Of a stretch of DNA of 59,151 nucleotides, positions 6,925 to 15,975 are shown in pieces. The notes below the pieces were generated by a model. The model saw only the letters and a list, made by a program, of their open reading frames with translations. It was not told where the DNA came from and did no database searches. Within the stretch, counting starts at the first letter, position 1; the number at the start of each line of letters is the position of its first letter. The position numbers were made by a program, and so were the translations under genes. The DNA is from Faucicola osloensis_C (GTDB taxonomy: Bacteria > Pseudomonadota > Gammaproteobacteria > Pseudomonadales > Moraxellaceae): NCBI GenBank assembly GCA_019353055.1, contig JABAHL010000017.1, positions 1-59,151 of the forward strand, written 5' to 3'.

Positions 6925-7563
6925 TTAATTTTTCAAAAAAAACAGGGTTAATGTGCTGATTAAGATGCCTAGAATGATGCCTCCTAAGCCCCCTAATAAC
7001 ATATTGCGTTGATTATTGACCTTATTATTTGCATTATTGGCCATTTTTTGCAAATCTTTACTAAGCTGATCTTCGATCTGTTTGGTTACCCTATCTTGCA
7101 TTTTTCGCCATACATCGGCAACGATTGCTTCTTTCTGGCTTTCCATTTTTTCTAAAGTGTCTTTAAGTTCTGATAGGCCATCATCGTATGCGTGGATAAT
7201 CTCTTGTTGTTGGTCACTAAGTCTAGTAATTTCTTCATCGACGAATACTTCAAGCCTTTTATTGATGAAGGTAAGTTGATTGTCAGCCGCTTCGTCAAAA
7301 AGTCGTCTCATGGTATTGTTATTTGCTTGGTACAATAACAACAGCTGAACCACTGGGTCATCTTTATCTAGCTTAAGACGCGTGCGTAAAAATATTTCAT
7401 TAATGGCTGCTTCTTGATTATCATATTCAGCTAATTGTTCATCAAGAGTCGGTTCGACAAAGTTAGACTGCGTAGGATCATTAGTGGTAGTTATATTGCT
7501 ACTACTTTTTTGATTTAAACTAGCATTGAACTGGTCTACCGCATCGATTATATTATCTGTCAT
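6925..7563 (-). CDS. traM: TraM-like C-terminally anchored transfer protein
   Basis: This 212-residue, Gln/Glu/Asp-rich helical protein has a single C-terminal membrane segment (about residues 190-209) ending in FFLKN and a likely coiled coil through about 100-180. RP4 TraM has the same tail-anchored build and follows traL in the traKLM operon. Here the gene follows traK, traL and a DUF29 gene, which supports the name. The start at 7563 is preferred over 7605 because it has an upstream AAAGGC and a short overlap with the previous gene. Identification rests on context and topology more than sequence. Confidence 0.55.
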   Translation of the reverse strand: MTDNIIDAVDQFNASLNQKSSSNITTTNDPTQSNFVEPTLDEQLAEYDNQEAAINEIFLRTRLKLDKDDPVVQLLLLYQANNNTMRRLFDEAADNQLTFINKRLEVFVDEEITRLSDQQQEIIHAYDDGLSELKDTLEKMESQKEAIVADVWRKMQDRVTKQIEDQLSKDLQKMANNANNKVNNQRNMLLGGLGGIILGILISTLTLFFLKN

Positions 7564-8071
7564 GGCCTTTTGCCTTTTTAGTATCTGGGCTATTTTGGTT
7601 CTCAATGTCAGCAGTCAAAGAATCATGTTCAGGGAAAAAGCCACTATGTAGTATCTGTTCTGCTGTCCACTCGGGCTCTAATGGGAAAGTTTTTTTAGCT
7701 AACCCTGTTTCTAGCATAGCCTCGGTTACAGCATTAATCCAAACTTTCTGAAGCCACTCGCTATCAACTAGACTATTTTTTAGACTAGGGCTATCTTCTA
7801 ATACGCCTTTGATTCTTATACGTTGCTCAAGGATAGTTTTGCCCCAGCTAGTACCGTTCTTTTCGGATTGATACTTCCACTTTAACAAGTGCATGATTAA
7901 TACTTCCATGCGACTTTTTAACTCTCGATGTTCACTACGTCCCAAAGCTTCTAATTCCTCTGCAAGATTATCAAAATCTAATTTGTCTATCATTTTGTTT
8001 TTTAGTAGATAAGCTTGCTGTGAAAGCCATTGAGAAAAATCTTGGTTATATTCTATGGTTTGTATTGACAC
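7553..8071 (-). CDS. DUF29 family protein
   Basis: This 172-residue protein carries the DUF29 pattern: an N-terminal QWLSQQAYLLKN segment, DFDNLAEELEALGRSEHREL and the helix LKSRMEVLIMHLLKW. DUF29 proteins are common in cyanobacteria, proteobacteria and plasmids and have no agreed function. It lies between traL and traM and overlaps traM by 11 bases, so it is cotranscribed with transfer genes, although RP4-type traKLM operons lack it. Confidence 0.8.
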   Translation of the reverse strand: MSIQTIEYNQDFSQWLSQQAYLLKNKMIDKLDFDNLAEELEALGRSEHRELKSRMEVLIMHLLKWKYQSEKNGTSWGKTILEQRIRIKGVLEDSPSLKNSLVDSEWLQKVWINAVTEAMLETGLAKKTFPLEPEWTAEQILHSGFFPEHDSLTADIENQNSPDTKKAKGHDR

Positions 8072-8124
8072 TTTAATCTCCTAAAATGTCGAGCCTTACC
8101 CTCTTGATAAGGCTCAATATTTGC

Positions 8125-8910
8125 TTAAGATTTAGCTTTAGATGCTTCCACCTTGATATTTTTATCACTGGGATGATCAATGTCAGCAACAAATAAATTG
8201 TCTAGTTGCGCCCAAATCTCTTTGCGAATACGTTCTAGACGAGTCTTTTGTATAAAACCGAATTTTGGGTCATCAGTCTTCGTTCTGACTTCATCAAACG
8301 TTAACGATTGCTGTAGCATACGGCTAAAATCTTGCTCTTCAGTATCTGGGTTCATTTCACGAATTTTAACAACCCCGGCAATGTTTTCTAATTTTTTTAA
8401 GAATGGCGCAAGCGCGTCATCATTATTTTCGCCAAAGAACTCATTTTCCCAAATGACAACATAAATATTTTGGTGATTAATTGCAATGTCATGCAAACAT
8501 TTTAATGTCTCATCTTTTGATTGACCAAAGTTAACAGGTACATGGATGAACATCTGCTTTCCACTATCTCTAAAAATGGTAGGAATTTCATTTTTAAAGA
8601 TATAACTGTTAATTGCTAAGAAATCCCCAGAACCTGTATCAACTAGCATTGGTTTATCAGAAGCTAAAAACTCATTCATAAATGTATCAAATTTTGACTG
8701 GTCAACAAGCTTATTTTTGTTGAGTACTTCAATCTTTTGGACATTTAGTCCTTGATAACTACCAAGCGTTTTATTGCTAGGGTCAGTATCAACTAAAATT
8801 AAGTCTTCTTCATGTTCTAATAGGTATTGGGCAAGTAAGGCACTTACAACGGATTTACCCGCACCACCTTTAGATTGCATTACAAAATGCGCTGTATGTT
8901 TTAACACCAT
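8125..8910 (-). CDS. traL: TraL/StbB-like P-loop ATPase
   Basis: A ParA/MinD-type Walker A (SKGGAGKSVVSALLAQ, residues about 13-28) and LVDTDPSNKTLGSYQGLNV match TraL of RP4 and related StbB-like proteins. These transfer-operon ATPases are distinct from partition ParA. The protein has 261 residues, a normal family length. It follows traK by one base and probably acts near the relaxosome or in plasmid positioning before transfer. A partition role cannot be excluded, since no other parA is visible on this plasmid. Confidence 0.72.
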   Translation of the reverse strand: MVLKHTAHFVMQSKGGAGKSVVSALLAQYLLEHEEDLILVDTDPSNKTLGSYQGLNVQKIEVLNKNKLVDQSKFDTFMNEFLASDKPMLVDTGSGDFLAINSYIFKNEIPTIFRDSGKQMFIHVPVNFGQSKDETLKCLHDIAINHQNIYVVIWENEFFGENNDDALAPFLKKLENIAGVVKIREMNPDTEEQDFSRMLQQSLTFDEVRTKTDDPKFGFIQKTRLERIRKEIWAQLDNLFVADIDHPSDKNIKVEASKAKS

Positions 8911-8911
8911 C

Positions 8912-9304
8912 TTAATCTCCTTTCATAAATTTTTCATATTCTTCATCAGAAAGCTGTTCAAATTCTTTTCGATGAGAAGCTTGGTTTGTTAAATTTTTCT
9001 TAAAGTTAAAACTTGGTAACTTGCTGTCTGAATTATTATCTATTAAGCTAATTTTTTCACCAATATCTTCTGAAACGATAGCATTTTTTTTCATGTCGGT
9101 GCTATTTTCTAGACTAGCATCCGAAATAATCATATTCTTGTTTTTACGATATTGGTAACCAACTGATTGTCCAGTGACATGAATATTTAACTCTTTGGCC
9201 AATATTTCAGCAATCTCTTTAAAACTATAATTGTGATATTTATCATTTTTCAATCTCACAATCATTTCGATACCAACTCTAGGAATTTTATCTTTTTCTG
9301 CCAT
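8912..9304 (-). CDS. traK: TraK-like oriT-binding protein candidate
   Basis: The product is about 130 residues, with a DNA-binding-like N-terminal region (YSFKEIAEILAKELNI followed by SVGYQYRKNK, a helix-turn-helix shape) and an acidic C-terminal tail. The start is the ATG at 9304 with GGGAGA just upstream; the open frame runs to 9397 but that extension is an AT-rich non-coding stretch. As first gene of the leftward tra operon facing a repeat-rich region, it sits where RP4 traK does next to oriT. Function by position and general fold only. Confidence 0.5.
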   Translation of the reverse strand: MAEKDKIPRVGIEMIVRLKNDKYHNYSFKEIAEILAKELNIHVTGQSVGYQYRKNKNMIISDASLENSTDMKKNAIVSEDIGEKISLIDNNSDSKLPSFNFKKNLTNQASHRKEFEQLSDEEYEKFMKGD

Positions 9305-9633
9305 ATTCTCCCACTCTTTGACTGTTGAAAACATAATAAAACATATGAAAACTAAATACAAGTATTTTAGAATACAAATGAAAATTTTAGAAAACAAATG
9401 AAATCAAAATAACTCAAATTTAGAATACAAAAGAATACATATAAAAACATCGTAAAACATTCAGCTAGAAAATACAAGTTTCTAATTCAAACTTTGGTAG
9501 ATGGAAACAAGGTAAAGAGAGGTTTTGTTTGATTTTTTTAATTGCAGAGATAGGCTAAAGCCGCAAAAATTATATATTATTTATGATATTATTATTTTTT
9601 GATTCTTAACTAGTTTTATCTTAGAGACTTACT
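9305..9633. other. Probable oriT/tra control region with direct repeats
   Basis: This 329-bp gene-free stretch lies between the divergent traK-like and mobC-like genes, the position of oriT in RP4-type systems. It contains three near-identical repeats, TTTTAGAATACAAATGAAA (9365-9383), TTTTAGAAAACAAATGAAA (9385-9403) and TTTAGAATACAAAAGAA (9419-9435); the first two are 20 bp apart. They are likely binding sites for the TraK-like or MobC-like protein. I could not identify a nic site. Confidence 0.55.
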
Positions 9634-10155
9634 ATGACTAAAAAGACCGACTTGCTGGTGAAGGGATTAACCCAAGAACAAAAGGATTTCTTGTATGAAT
9701 ATGCCCAAAAAAATTTTGGTAGTCGCTCAAGAACTAAAGCAATTATTGAGCTTATTAATAAAGAGATGGATAAAGAACCGAAAGATAATGTGACTATACC
9801 GGAGCCAGAGATTCATTCTAAAAATAAAAAGCGCGTGCAATTTTCCATTCGAGAAAGCGATTATAATAATCTTAAAAAAATAGCAATTGATAATGATAGC
9901 TCTATACAACATTATATCATATCGCTAATATTAAAAGATTTATACGCTAAACAATTAATGTTGGGGAGTGAATTGGAATTATTAAGAAAATCTAATTATG
10001 AATTACACAAGATTGGCGTTAATGTTAATCAAATTGCAAAGGCAATAAATGTAGGGGAAGATAGAGTTTTGCCAATTAATCAATTAAGAGAATATATAGA
10101 ACAACATGTAGCATTGGTACAAAACCTACTATTAGAATCTTCAAAAAAATACTGA
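9634..10155 (+). CDS. MobC/TraJ-like relaxosome accessory protein
   Basis: This 173-residue protein has an N-terminal ribbon-helix-helix-like part (KRVQFSIRESDYNNLKKIA) and the MobC hallmark near the C terminus (LHKIGVNVNQIAKAIN, the family's G-x-N-x-NQ-A motif). MobC-type proteins bind oriT and help melt it for the relaxase. It faces away from the traK-like gene across the probable oriT. The relaxase that normally follows such a gene is absent here and lies 18 kb away. Confidence 0.75.
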   Translation: MTKKTDLLVKGLTQEQKDFLYEYAQKNFGSRSRTKAIIELINKEMDKEPKDNVTIPEPEIHSKNKKRVQFSIRESDYNNLKKIAIDNDSSIQHYIISLILKDLYAKQLMLGSELELLRKSNYELHKIGVNVNQIAKAINVGEDRVLPINQLREYIEQHVALVQNLLLESSKKY

Positions 10156-10217
10156 GCATTTTTTTAAAAAAGAGGCTGATAAATGCTATTAAGCTATAGA
10201 ATGCTTCTTATAAAAGG

Positions 10218-10319
10218 ATGGCATTGACTATTAAAAACCTACAAGCTGGCAAAAAAGGTTATAAAATCGCCTTGCAAACAGCTCTTCTTGTGTTAATTTT
10301 ATTAACTATATTCATTTGA
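10218..10319 (+). CDS. Small single-span membrane protein candidate
   Basis: A 33-codon frame encodes a basic N-terminal half (LQAGKKGYKIA) and a hydrophobic C-terminal helix (about residues 20-33, LLVLILLTIF). The ribosome site AAAAGG touches the ATG at 10218, so the in-frame TTG at 10224 may be the real start. It lies between mobC and the CoiA-like gene. I do not recognise it. Confidence 0.35.
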   Translation: MALTIKNLQAGKKGYKIALQTALLVLILLTIFI

Positions 10320-10340
10320 AAGTGTTAACGGATATTAAAG

Positions 10341-11294
10341 ATGTTCTGGGCAATTGATAAAGGGACTGAACAATTAATACATATCTCAAAAGTTGAAAGA
10401 GGTAAGGACTGCAATGCTAAATGTGCGGGTTGTGGTGCAGATCTAGTCGCTAATCATGGCAAAAAGAAAGCCTGGCATTTTCGCCATGTTTCTTTGGCCA
10501 ATTGCTCAGGTGGGGTAGAAACAGTTATTCATAAGATGGCTAAAACTATATTTGCAGATTTTAGCTTTTTTCCCTTGCCTCCTAAAAGCATTACTTATGA
10601 AGATATGAAAGAGCCTTTCATTAAACCTGGCTCTAAAATAATTATTACTTCTGTTGATATTGAGAAAGCAGAAAAAAACTTCATTCCAGATATAACTATT
10701 TATTCTACAAAAGGCAGAAAGCTATTTATTGAAATAGCAGTAACACACTTTATTGATAGCATTAAATTAGGAAAAATTCGCGATTCAGACACTTCTTGTA
10801 TAGAGATAAATCTATCTAAATTAAAAGAAACTGATTTTGATTATCAGTTGCTTAAAGATGAGATTTTAAATACTCACAATGCCAAATGGATTTTTAATCG
10901 GGTTGAATGTGAAAAGCTGTCAAAGCTGAAAGAGCGGTATCAGTTACATGAACAAAGTCTCAAACAACTACATGAGTCGCAAGACTTAATCCTTTTAGAA
11001 AATATCAAAAAATCAATTGCTTCTGGCAATTATATATTAGAAATTGAAAATAGGCTTACTCGTAAAGATTTCTACCATGTAGAGGGTGCAATACATATAT
11101 ATGATAGAGCTGGCAAAACTGAAACTTATTCTATAGAGTTTATTTTTCATCCAACTAATAGTGGGTACGAATGTAGTAGCTGTTACATTAGCGGAGGAGA
11201 ATTCAATTGCAAGCATTCACAAGATATCCCATTGCATCTAATTACAAATATTATCGATCGATACTTTTCTGATCTGGAACAACGGGTAGTATGA
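10341..11294 (+). CDS. CoiA-like zinc-finger/nuclease-fold protein
   Basis: This 317-residue protein has an N-terminal zinc ribbon of CoiA type (CNAKCAGCGADL, then KKAWHFRH) and a segment compatible with a PD-(D/E)XK-like core (PDITIYSTKGRKLFIEIAVTH, roughly residues 115-140, in two parts). A second Cys pair near the end (CSSCYI) may also bind metal. CoiA-type proteins act in competence in Gram-positives; plasmid and phage relatives are uncharacterised, so a role in processing incoming DNA is only a guess. Its 3' end overlaps the fic remnant by 44 bp in convergent orientation. Confidence 0.6.
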   Translation: MFWAIDKGTEQLIHISKVERGKDCNAKCAGCGADLVANHGKKKAWHFRHVSLANCSGGVETVIHKMAKTIFADFSFFPLPPKSITYEDMKEPFIKPGSKIIITSVDIEKAEKNFIPDITIYSTKGRKLFIEIAVTHFIDSIKLGKIRDSDTSCIEINLSKLKETDFDYQLLKDEILNTHNAKWIFNRVECEKLSKLKERYQLHEQSLKQLHESQDLILLENIKKSIASGNYILEIENRLTRKDFYHVEGAIHIYDRAGKTETYSIEFIFHPTNSGYECSSCYISGGEFNCKHSQDIPLHLITNIIDRYFSDLEQRVV

Positions 11295-12096
11295 TTTCTC
11301 CTGAGCTTATTTGAGTAGATTTATGATATATTTTCTCATAAAACTCATTTAGCTTATGATGTTGTAAAGCAGAATGAGAAACATATGCCTTTTCAATCTG
11401 TTTAGCATAATAAAAAATCGATTCTAAATTTTGGTTGTTAAGGCTGGTTTCCCTAAGTATTTCAGCCCATCGCTCATTAGTTTTGGCAATATCAATCTTA
11501 GAGGTATTATCTCTGATAACTTGATCTAAAGAGCGAAAAGAGTAATCGTGTTTAGATTGGTTAAAAAATTCTCTGGTTTGGTACTGAATTAATTCTTGAT
11601 GCTTTCCGTATTCCGTATTATCAAATTCTTGTAGGTACAATAAATTTTCTTCACTAAAATCAAAATTATTTTCTATGACAGCTACATCCCTAGCAATGTA
11701 GAGCTCAACACGAGATAGGCTGCTACCACCTGTCTTTGACCAGTCTAATTCAAAGCCGAAATTTTGAGATATCAATGAACTGAAGTATCGTAACGTTCTG
11801 CTATTGCCTTCTTCAAAGGGATGTTGATAATCCAATTTAGAGTAGAGAACAGCCATGGCTTTAGAAAATTCATCAACTGAATTTAGTTTGCCAAGTCTTT
11901 CTTTAAAGGAATTAAGCAACGAGTTAATTATCTGCTCATCTGGCTTATTAGCATAAAATACTTCCATGCCTAGGGGATACATATTCCTTTGTTTGGAATG
12001 ATAATAACCAGCAGGTACGACTTCGCGAAATTCTCCGGCCTTAATGTATTGTGTGCTGTCTTGTAAAATATAACTATGAACAGCTTTAAGGTGGTT
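11251..12096 (-). pseudogene. Fic toxin, 3' part, split by the mercury transposon
   Basis: This part carries the Fic signature HPFEEGNSR, the AMP-transfer active site. Its reading frame continues upstream of the first in-frame Met (11982) without a stop to 12096. There it is broken by the Tn3-family insertion and resumes at 21330 on the other side. Joining 21440-21330 to 12096-11251 restores an unbroken frame of 318 residues beginning MTEDEIKAIK. As arranged now, the fragment lacks its N-terminal 37 residues and its promoter. Translation from 11982 (243 residues) would keep the Fic motif, so residual activity is possible but unlikely. Confidence 0.88.
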
Positions 12097-12132
12097 GAGG
12101 GTCGGCTGGGATTCGTGTAAAATTCCGCAAAA
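12092..12132. repeat. Left target duplication and inverted repeat of the Tn
   Basis: TGGTT (12092-12096) is one copy of the target duplication and the 36-bp left inverted repeat follows (12097-12132). It differs from the right repeat by one base (T for C after GGGATTCG). Confidence 0.92.
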
Positions 12133-12231
12133 TAAGAAGTAAATAATTGTTTTTAAATTTTTTATTTAATATTTCTCTTTATCCACTGCACTACCCGAAT
12201 TAGCTTTACGATGTAAATTTTGGGGTGAAAT

Positions 12232-13254
12232 TTACTCCACCAATGCCTTGAAGTTCGTTTTGCTCATAAAATCGCGCAATTCACCTAAAATGGAGTCCTG
12301 CGCTTCCAACTTGGCATTTGCAGTTGCTAATTCTAGCTGAAGACCATGCACTTTAGCGCTGAATGATTCCATTTGATTTGTTGCTTCAACCAGTTGATCA
12401 TTTTGATTTGCGATCATGATTTCTCTATCTACAAGTTGAACTTCCAACACTTTACTATGTTGCTCATTGGCTTGTAGTTGCTGAGCCAGTCGCTGATTCT
12501 TATGTAACTCATCGCTCAAGCCTCTTTAAGCATGGGATAAATCTGCGGCCAAACGCGTACTCTCTTGATTCAATTTGGTTGATTCATCTTGTTTGATGAT
12601 GACTGTCTGCTGTACTTGACGCAGTTCTGCTTGTAATTGCTGTATCTGTAGCTCATGGCGTCGTTGATCTTGCTCTCGTTGCTCTTTAACGGATTGGCGG
12701 TAGTGTTCTAAAGCATCTCGTGCGTGCTGGTGTTTTTCTTCAAGTGACTGACGATGCGCCTCATTCTCGGCCAGACGATCATTCAAGTCGGCAACTTGTT
12801 GCGTTAACGTATGACGAGCTATCGTTTCCTTTTGTAGGGCAATATGCGTTTCGTGATGAGACGACTTTTCCTGAAGCAGAGTGCTTTCTGACAGCCGCAC
12901 TCGATTACCCAATGCTTCAATTTCAGTATGTAAAGCTAATAATTGTTCAGCATGTTGTTGATCCTTTACGGTACTTTCAGCACGTATTTCATTGACTTGA
13001 ACATTAGCCTCATCTTGCAATTGGCTAGAGAGTCTCGAAATGAGATTCTGTAAAGCCTCACTGATGTCAACTTTGTGTCTAGTGGCTCCGCCGTCCTCCT
13101 CTTCAAGCTCTTTCAAATACTTATGAATGGTCGTTTTTGACCCTGTATTGCCGAGTTCTACGCGCACCGCATCGACGGAGGGGTATTTACTTTGTGCCAG
13201 TAAAGACTCACGAGCCTTCTTAACTTCAGATTTATACAGTCCCGTGCGCGCCAT
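12232..13254 (-). pseudogene. KfrA-like DNA-binding coiled-coil gene with in-frame stop
   Basis: The first 242 codons start like KfrA_N proteins (a helix-turn-helix with KYPSVDAVRVELGNTGSKTT) and continue as a long Gln/Glu-rich coiled coil. A single in-frame TAA (complement of 12526-12528) stops it. The same frame then continues without further stops for another coiled-coil segment to 12232, giving about 340 residues in all, a usual KfrA length. A CAA-to-TAA change would explain it. An ATG at 12519 could restart the second part. KfrA-like genes travel with several Tn3-family elements and may regulate them. Confidence 0.75.
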
Positions 13255-13275
13255 AACAGCACTCCCACTCTATAG

Positions 13276-13289
13276 TGTAATATATTACA
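13276..13289. promoter_or_regulatory. Palindromic operator upstream of the KfrA-like gene
   Basis: TGTAATATATTACA is a perfect 14-bp palindrome 22 bp upstream of the KfrA-like start codon, and a related GTAATTAC lies 8 bp beyond it. KfrA proteins repress their own promoters through such sites. Confidence 0.45.
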
Positions 13290-13350
13290 TACCACGTAAT
13301 TACATACTAACAATTTCAATTAATCAAGTTATTTTTGGATGATAAATGAC

Positions 13351-13377
13351 ACAGGATAACTAGCCGTTATCCTGTGT
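13351..13377. terminator. Inverted repeat downstream of merB
   Basis: An 11-bp perfect stem (CACAGGATAAC and GTTATCCTGTG) with a 5-base loop lies between merB and the KfrA-like gene. It is placed to end the mer transcript, although no good T run follows on the minus strand. Confidence 0.5.
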
Positions 13378-13443
13378 TATGGCGTTTTATATAAATAAGA
13401 TGGGAGTTTTTATAAGAAATATTACATGCTGCCAAAGACTTCT

Positions 13444-14079
13444 TTAATTTGTTGCTTGACCTACTGCCGACAAATGCCTAGCCAGTTTACGCCCCAATTC
13501 ATATGCTTCTTGGACAGTCACTATTTCAACTCGTGGGTGCTCTAAAGCCCAGTCGTGAGCTACACGGCTGGAGGCAAAAAAATGTACATGACAGCAAAAT
13601 GATAAACGAATATCAGTTTTATTCTGCGGAAGTATCAGTGATACCACGGCATCAGATGGAGTGATGTCCAACACCTCATCGGGTGTAACAGTAAGCAATA
13701 TAGGCACGCTGGTGCTCGCACAACGTGAATGCACATAAGCGGTTTGATTAAGCAGCGGTGGAAAAATCAAGGTATCGAGTGCGCACCATGTGTATAGCCG
13801 TTGGCCATTAATTTCAACGGTGTGCATGGTTTCGCGTTGCGTGAGACCATACCCGACAATATCTCCCGTATTGTCATATTCGATACCAGGAATTTCTTTA
13901 AGTATCGACGCTAATTGCTCAAGGTCGCAATTTAAAGCCGTTGCCAGGATTGTGGGTGAAACTGATTGCCCTTTAATCAGTTCATGCAGCAATACACTAA
14001 ATAGACTTGCTAAGTTTTTAGGCTGATTGGCTGGGATGAGACGATTGGCAATCTCTGTAACGTAGCGTGTGATATCCAT
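13444..14079 (-). CDS. merB: Organomercurial lyase MerB
   Basis: This 211-residue enzyme protonolyses carbon-mercury bonds and releases Hg(II) for MerA. The active-site residues are visible: Cys and Asp in TWCALDTL (about residues 96-100) and the second Cys in SFCCHVHFF (about 160). The start at 14079 (MDITRYV) is chosen because AAGGGAAC precedes it; the frame extends to 14106 but that would overlap merA needlessly. It is the last gene of the mer operon and lies 11 bp after merA, giving broad-spectrum (inorganic plus organic) resistance. Confidence 0.94.
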   Translation of the reverse strand: MDITRYVTEIANRLIPANQPKNLASLFSVLLHELIKGQSVSPTILATALNCDLEQLASILKEIPGIEYDNTGDIVGYGLTQRETMHTVEINGQRLYTWCALDTLIFPPLLNQTAYVHSRCASTSVPILLTVTPDEVLDITPSDAVVSLILPQNKTDIRLSFCCHVHFFASSRVAHDWALEHPRVEIVTVQEAYELGRKLARHLSAVGQATN

Positions 14080-14090
14080 AATTGTTCCCT

Positions 14091-15713
14091 TTACCCCGCG
14101 CAGCACGAAAGCTGCTTCACATCCTTGGAGAAAGTCTGCGCCGCGAGCTTCAGTCCCTCGACCATCGTCAGGTAGGGGAACAACTGGTCAGCCAATTCCT
14201 GAACGGTCATGCGGTTACGTATCGCAAGCGCTGCCGTTTGAATTAGTTCGCCCGCTTCAGGTGCCACAGCCTGTACGCCAATGAGTCGTCCGCTACCTTC
14301 TTCGATGACCAATTTGATGAAGCCGCGCGTGTCGAAGTTGGCGAGCGCACGCGGTACGTTATCCAGCGTAAGTAGGCGGCTGTCGGCCTCAATCCCGTCG
14401 TGATGCGCTTCCGCTTCGCTGTAGCCCACGGTAGCGACTTGTGGATCGGTGAACACCACCGCTGGCATAGCTGTTAGATTGATTGCAGCATCACCGCCTG
14501 TCATATTAATGGCCGCACGGGTGCCAGCGGCGGCGGCTACATAGACAAATTGTGGTTGATCCGTACAGTCGCCAGCGGCATAAATGTGTGTGGCACTGGT
14601 ACGCATGCCTTTGTCGATGACGATAGCTCCTTGCGCGTTGACGGCAACACCTGCCATATCCAATGCCAAGCTGCGCGTGTTCGGTGTTCGGCCCGTGGCG
14701 ACCAATAGCTTATCGGCACGTACTTCGCTGTGTCCCGTGGTAAGTACAAATTCACCATCCTGATGTACGACGTTGCTGGTTTGCGTGTGTTCCAGCACTG
14801 TGATCCCTTCGGCACGGAAGGCGGCGGTGATCGCTTCACCGATAGCGGGGTCTTCACGAAAGAACAGCGTACTGCGTGCCAGAATCGTGACTTGACTACC
14901 TAATCTGGCAAATGCCTGAGCCAGTTCCAGCGCGACTACAGACGAACCAATCACAGCCAAGCGTTTGGGAATGGTGTCACTGACCAAGGCTTCGGTGGAA
15001 TTCCAGTACGGCGTGTCTTTCAAGCCAGCGATGAGCGGAATGGATGGACTGGCACCCGTGGCGATCAGGCAGCGATCGAATGCCACAACGCGCTCATCGC
15101 CGTCATTCAAGCGCACGATGAGACTTTGGCCATCCTTGAAACTGGCCACGCCGTGTAGCACGTTGATGGATGAATTACTTTCTAAAATACCCTCGTATTT
15201 GGCGTGACGTAGTTCATCAACACGAGTCTGCTGCTGGCTCAGAAGTTTACGGCGATCAATCACTGGTACAGTCGCGGCGATACCATCGTCGAACGAACTT
15301 TCGCGGCGCAAATGGGCGACATGGGCAGCACGAATCATGATCTTGGACGGTACGCAGCCGACATTGACGCAAGTGCCACCGATGATGCCGCGCTCAATCA
15401 GCGTGACCGTCGCGCCTTGTTCGACGGCCTTTAGCGCTGCCGCCATTGCAGCGCCGCCACTACCAATGACGGCGATATGTAGCTCTTCGTGCTTCTCTGT
15501 TGGCGCGGCATCTACGAGTGTGGTCTTGTAGCCGAGTCCTGCTACGGCAGCGATCAGTGCAGGCAGAGATGTGCTTGGCTCGGTTGCAAGTTGCGCCGTA
15601 CCCTTGGCGTAGGACACATCCACTGACTGCACGCCTGCCACTTTATTCAAAGCTTCCTTGATATGCACTGCGCAAGATTCGCAGGTCATGCCTGTAATTC
15701 GCAATTGGGTCAT
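14091..15713 (-). CDS. merA: Mercuric reductase MerA
   Basis: This 540-residue flavoprotein reduces Hg(II) to Hg(0) with NADPH. An N-terminal heavy-metal-associated domain (GMTCESC, residues about 8-14) is followed by the pyridine nucleotide-disulphide oxidoreductase fold with the redox pair CVNVGC (about 114-119). The C-terminal metal-receiving Cys pair is present in LSCCAG. All catalytic features expected of a full-length MerA are intact. Its codons are clearly richer in G+C than the plasmid backbone. Confidence 0.97.
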   Translation of the reverse strand: MTQLRITGMTCESCAVHIKEALNKVAGVQSVDVSYAKGTAQLATEPSTSLPALIAAVAGLGYKTTLVDAAPTEKHEELHIAVIGSGGAAMAAALKAVEQGATVTLIERGIIGGTCVNVGCVPSKIMIRAAHVAHLRRESSFDDGIAATVPVIDRRKLLSQQQTRVDELRHAKYEGILESNSSINVLHGVASFKDGQSLIVRLNDGDERVVAFDRCLIATGASPSIPLIAGLKDTPYWNSTEALVSDTIPKRLAVIGSSVVALELAQAFARLGSQVTILARSTLFFREDPAIGEAITAAFRAEGITVLEHTQTSNVVHQDGEFVLTTGHSEVRADKLLVATGRTPNTRSLALDMAGVAVNAQGAIVIDKGMRTSATHIYAAGDCTDQPQFVYVAAAAGTRAAINMTGGDAAINLTAMPAVVFTDPQVATVGYSEAEAHHDGIEADSRLLTLDNVPRALANFDTRGFIKLVIEEGSGRLIGVQAVAPEAGELIQTAALAIRNRMTVQELADQLFPYLTMVEGLKLAAQTFSKDVKQLSCCAG

Positions 15714-15840
15714 GTGATTGCTCCTGTGGTTTTGATGGCAACGGTTAACTCCGCCGTTCGCAATTTATTCATAGATTGTAGTTATCAGGCTGCACCACCC
15801 AGTCAGACTGACGAATGTAATGACCTCGCCAGTCTGACAA

Positions 15841-15939
15841 TCAGCAGCAAATCCCACCGACAATCAGAAGCGTTACAACACTGGCGATTGTAACGATGAT
15901 GATGAGATCGGTTTTCTTCGAGATCAGCCATGCTTTCAT
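15841..15939 (-). CDS. 32-aa membrane peptide with terminal Cys-Cys, in the mer operon
   Basis: A short frame between merP and merA encodes 32 residues: a basic start (MKAWLISKKTD), one hydrophobic helix and the ending GGICC. A GGGGG ribosome site lies seven bases before the ATG. The position is where merC, merF or merE are found in other operons, and paired Cys in a membrane peptide suggests Hg(II) handling. It is far shorter than those proteins (about 80-140 residues) and may be a remnant or an unrecognised mini-transporter. About 125 bp downstream of it, up to merA, shows no further gene. Confidence 0.5.
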   Translation of the reverse strand: MKAWLISKKTDLIIIVTIASVVTLLIVGGICC

Positions 15940-15975
15940 GTTTATGCCCCCAAGCTGTTGCCTTTCCAGAGATTT

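Noticed and set aside
8125..8910. ParA-type partition ATPase
   Set aside because: The position in a traK-traL-(DUF29)-traM order and the sequence following the P loop fit TraL better; no parB or parS partner was found beside it. A partition role is kept only as a possibility.
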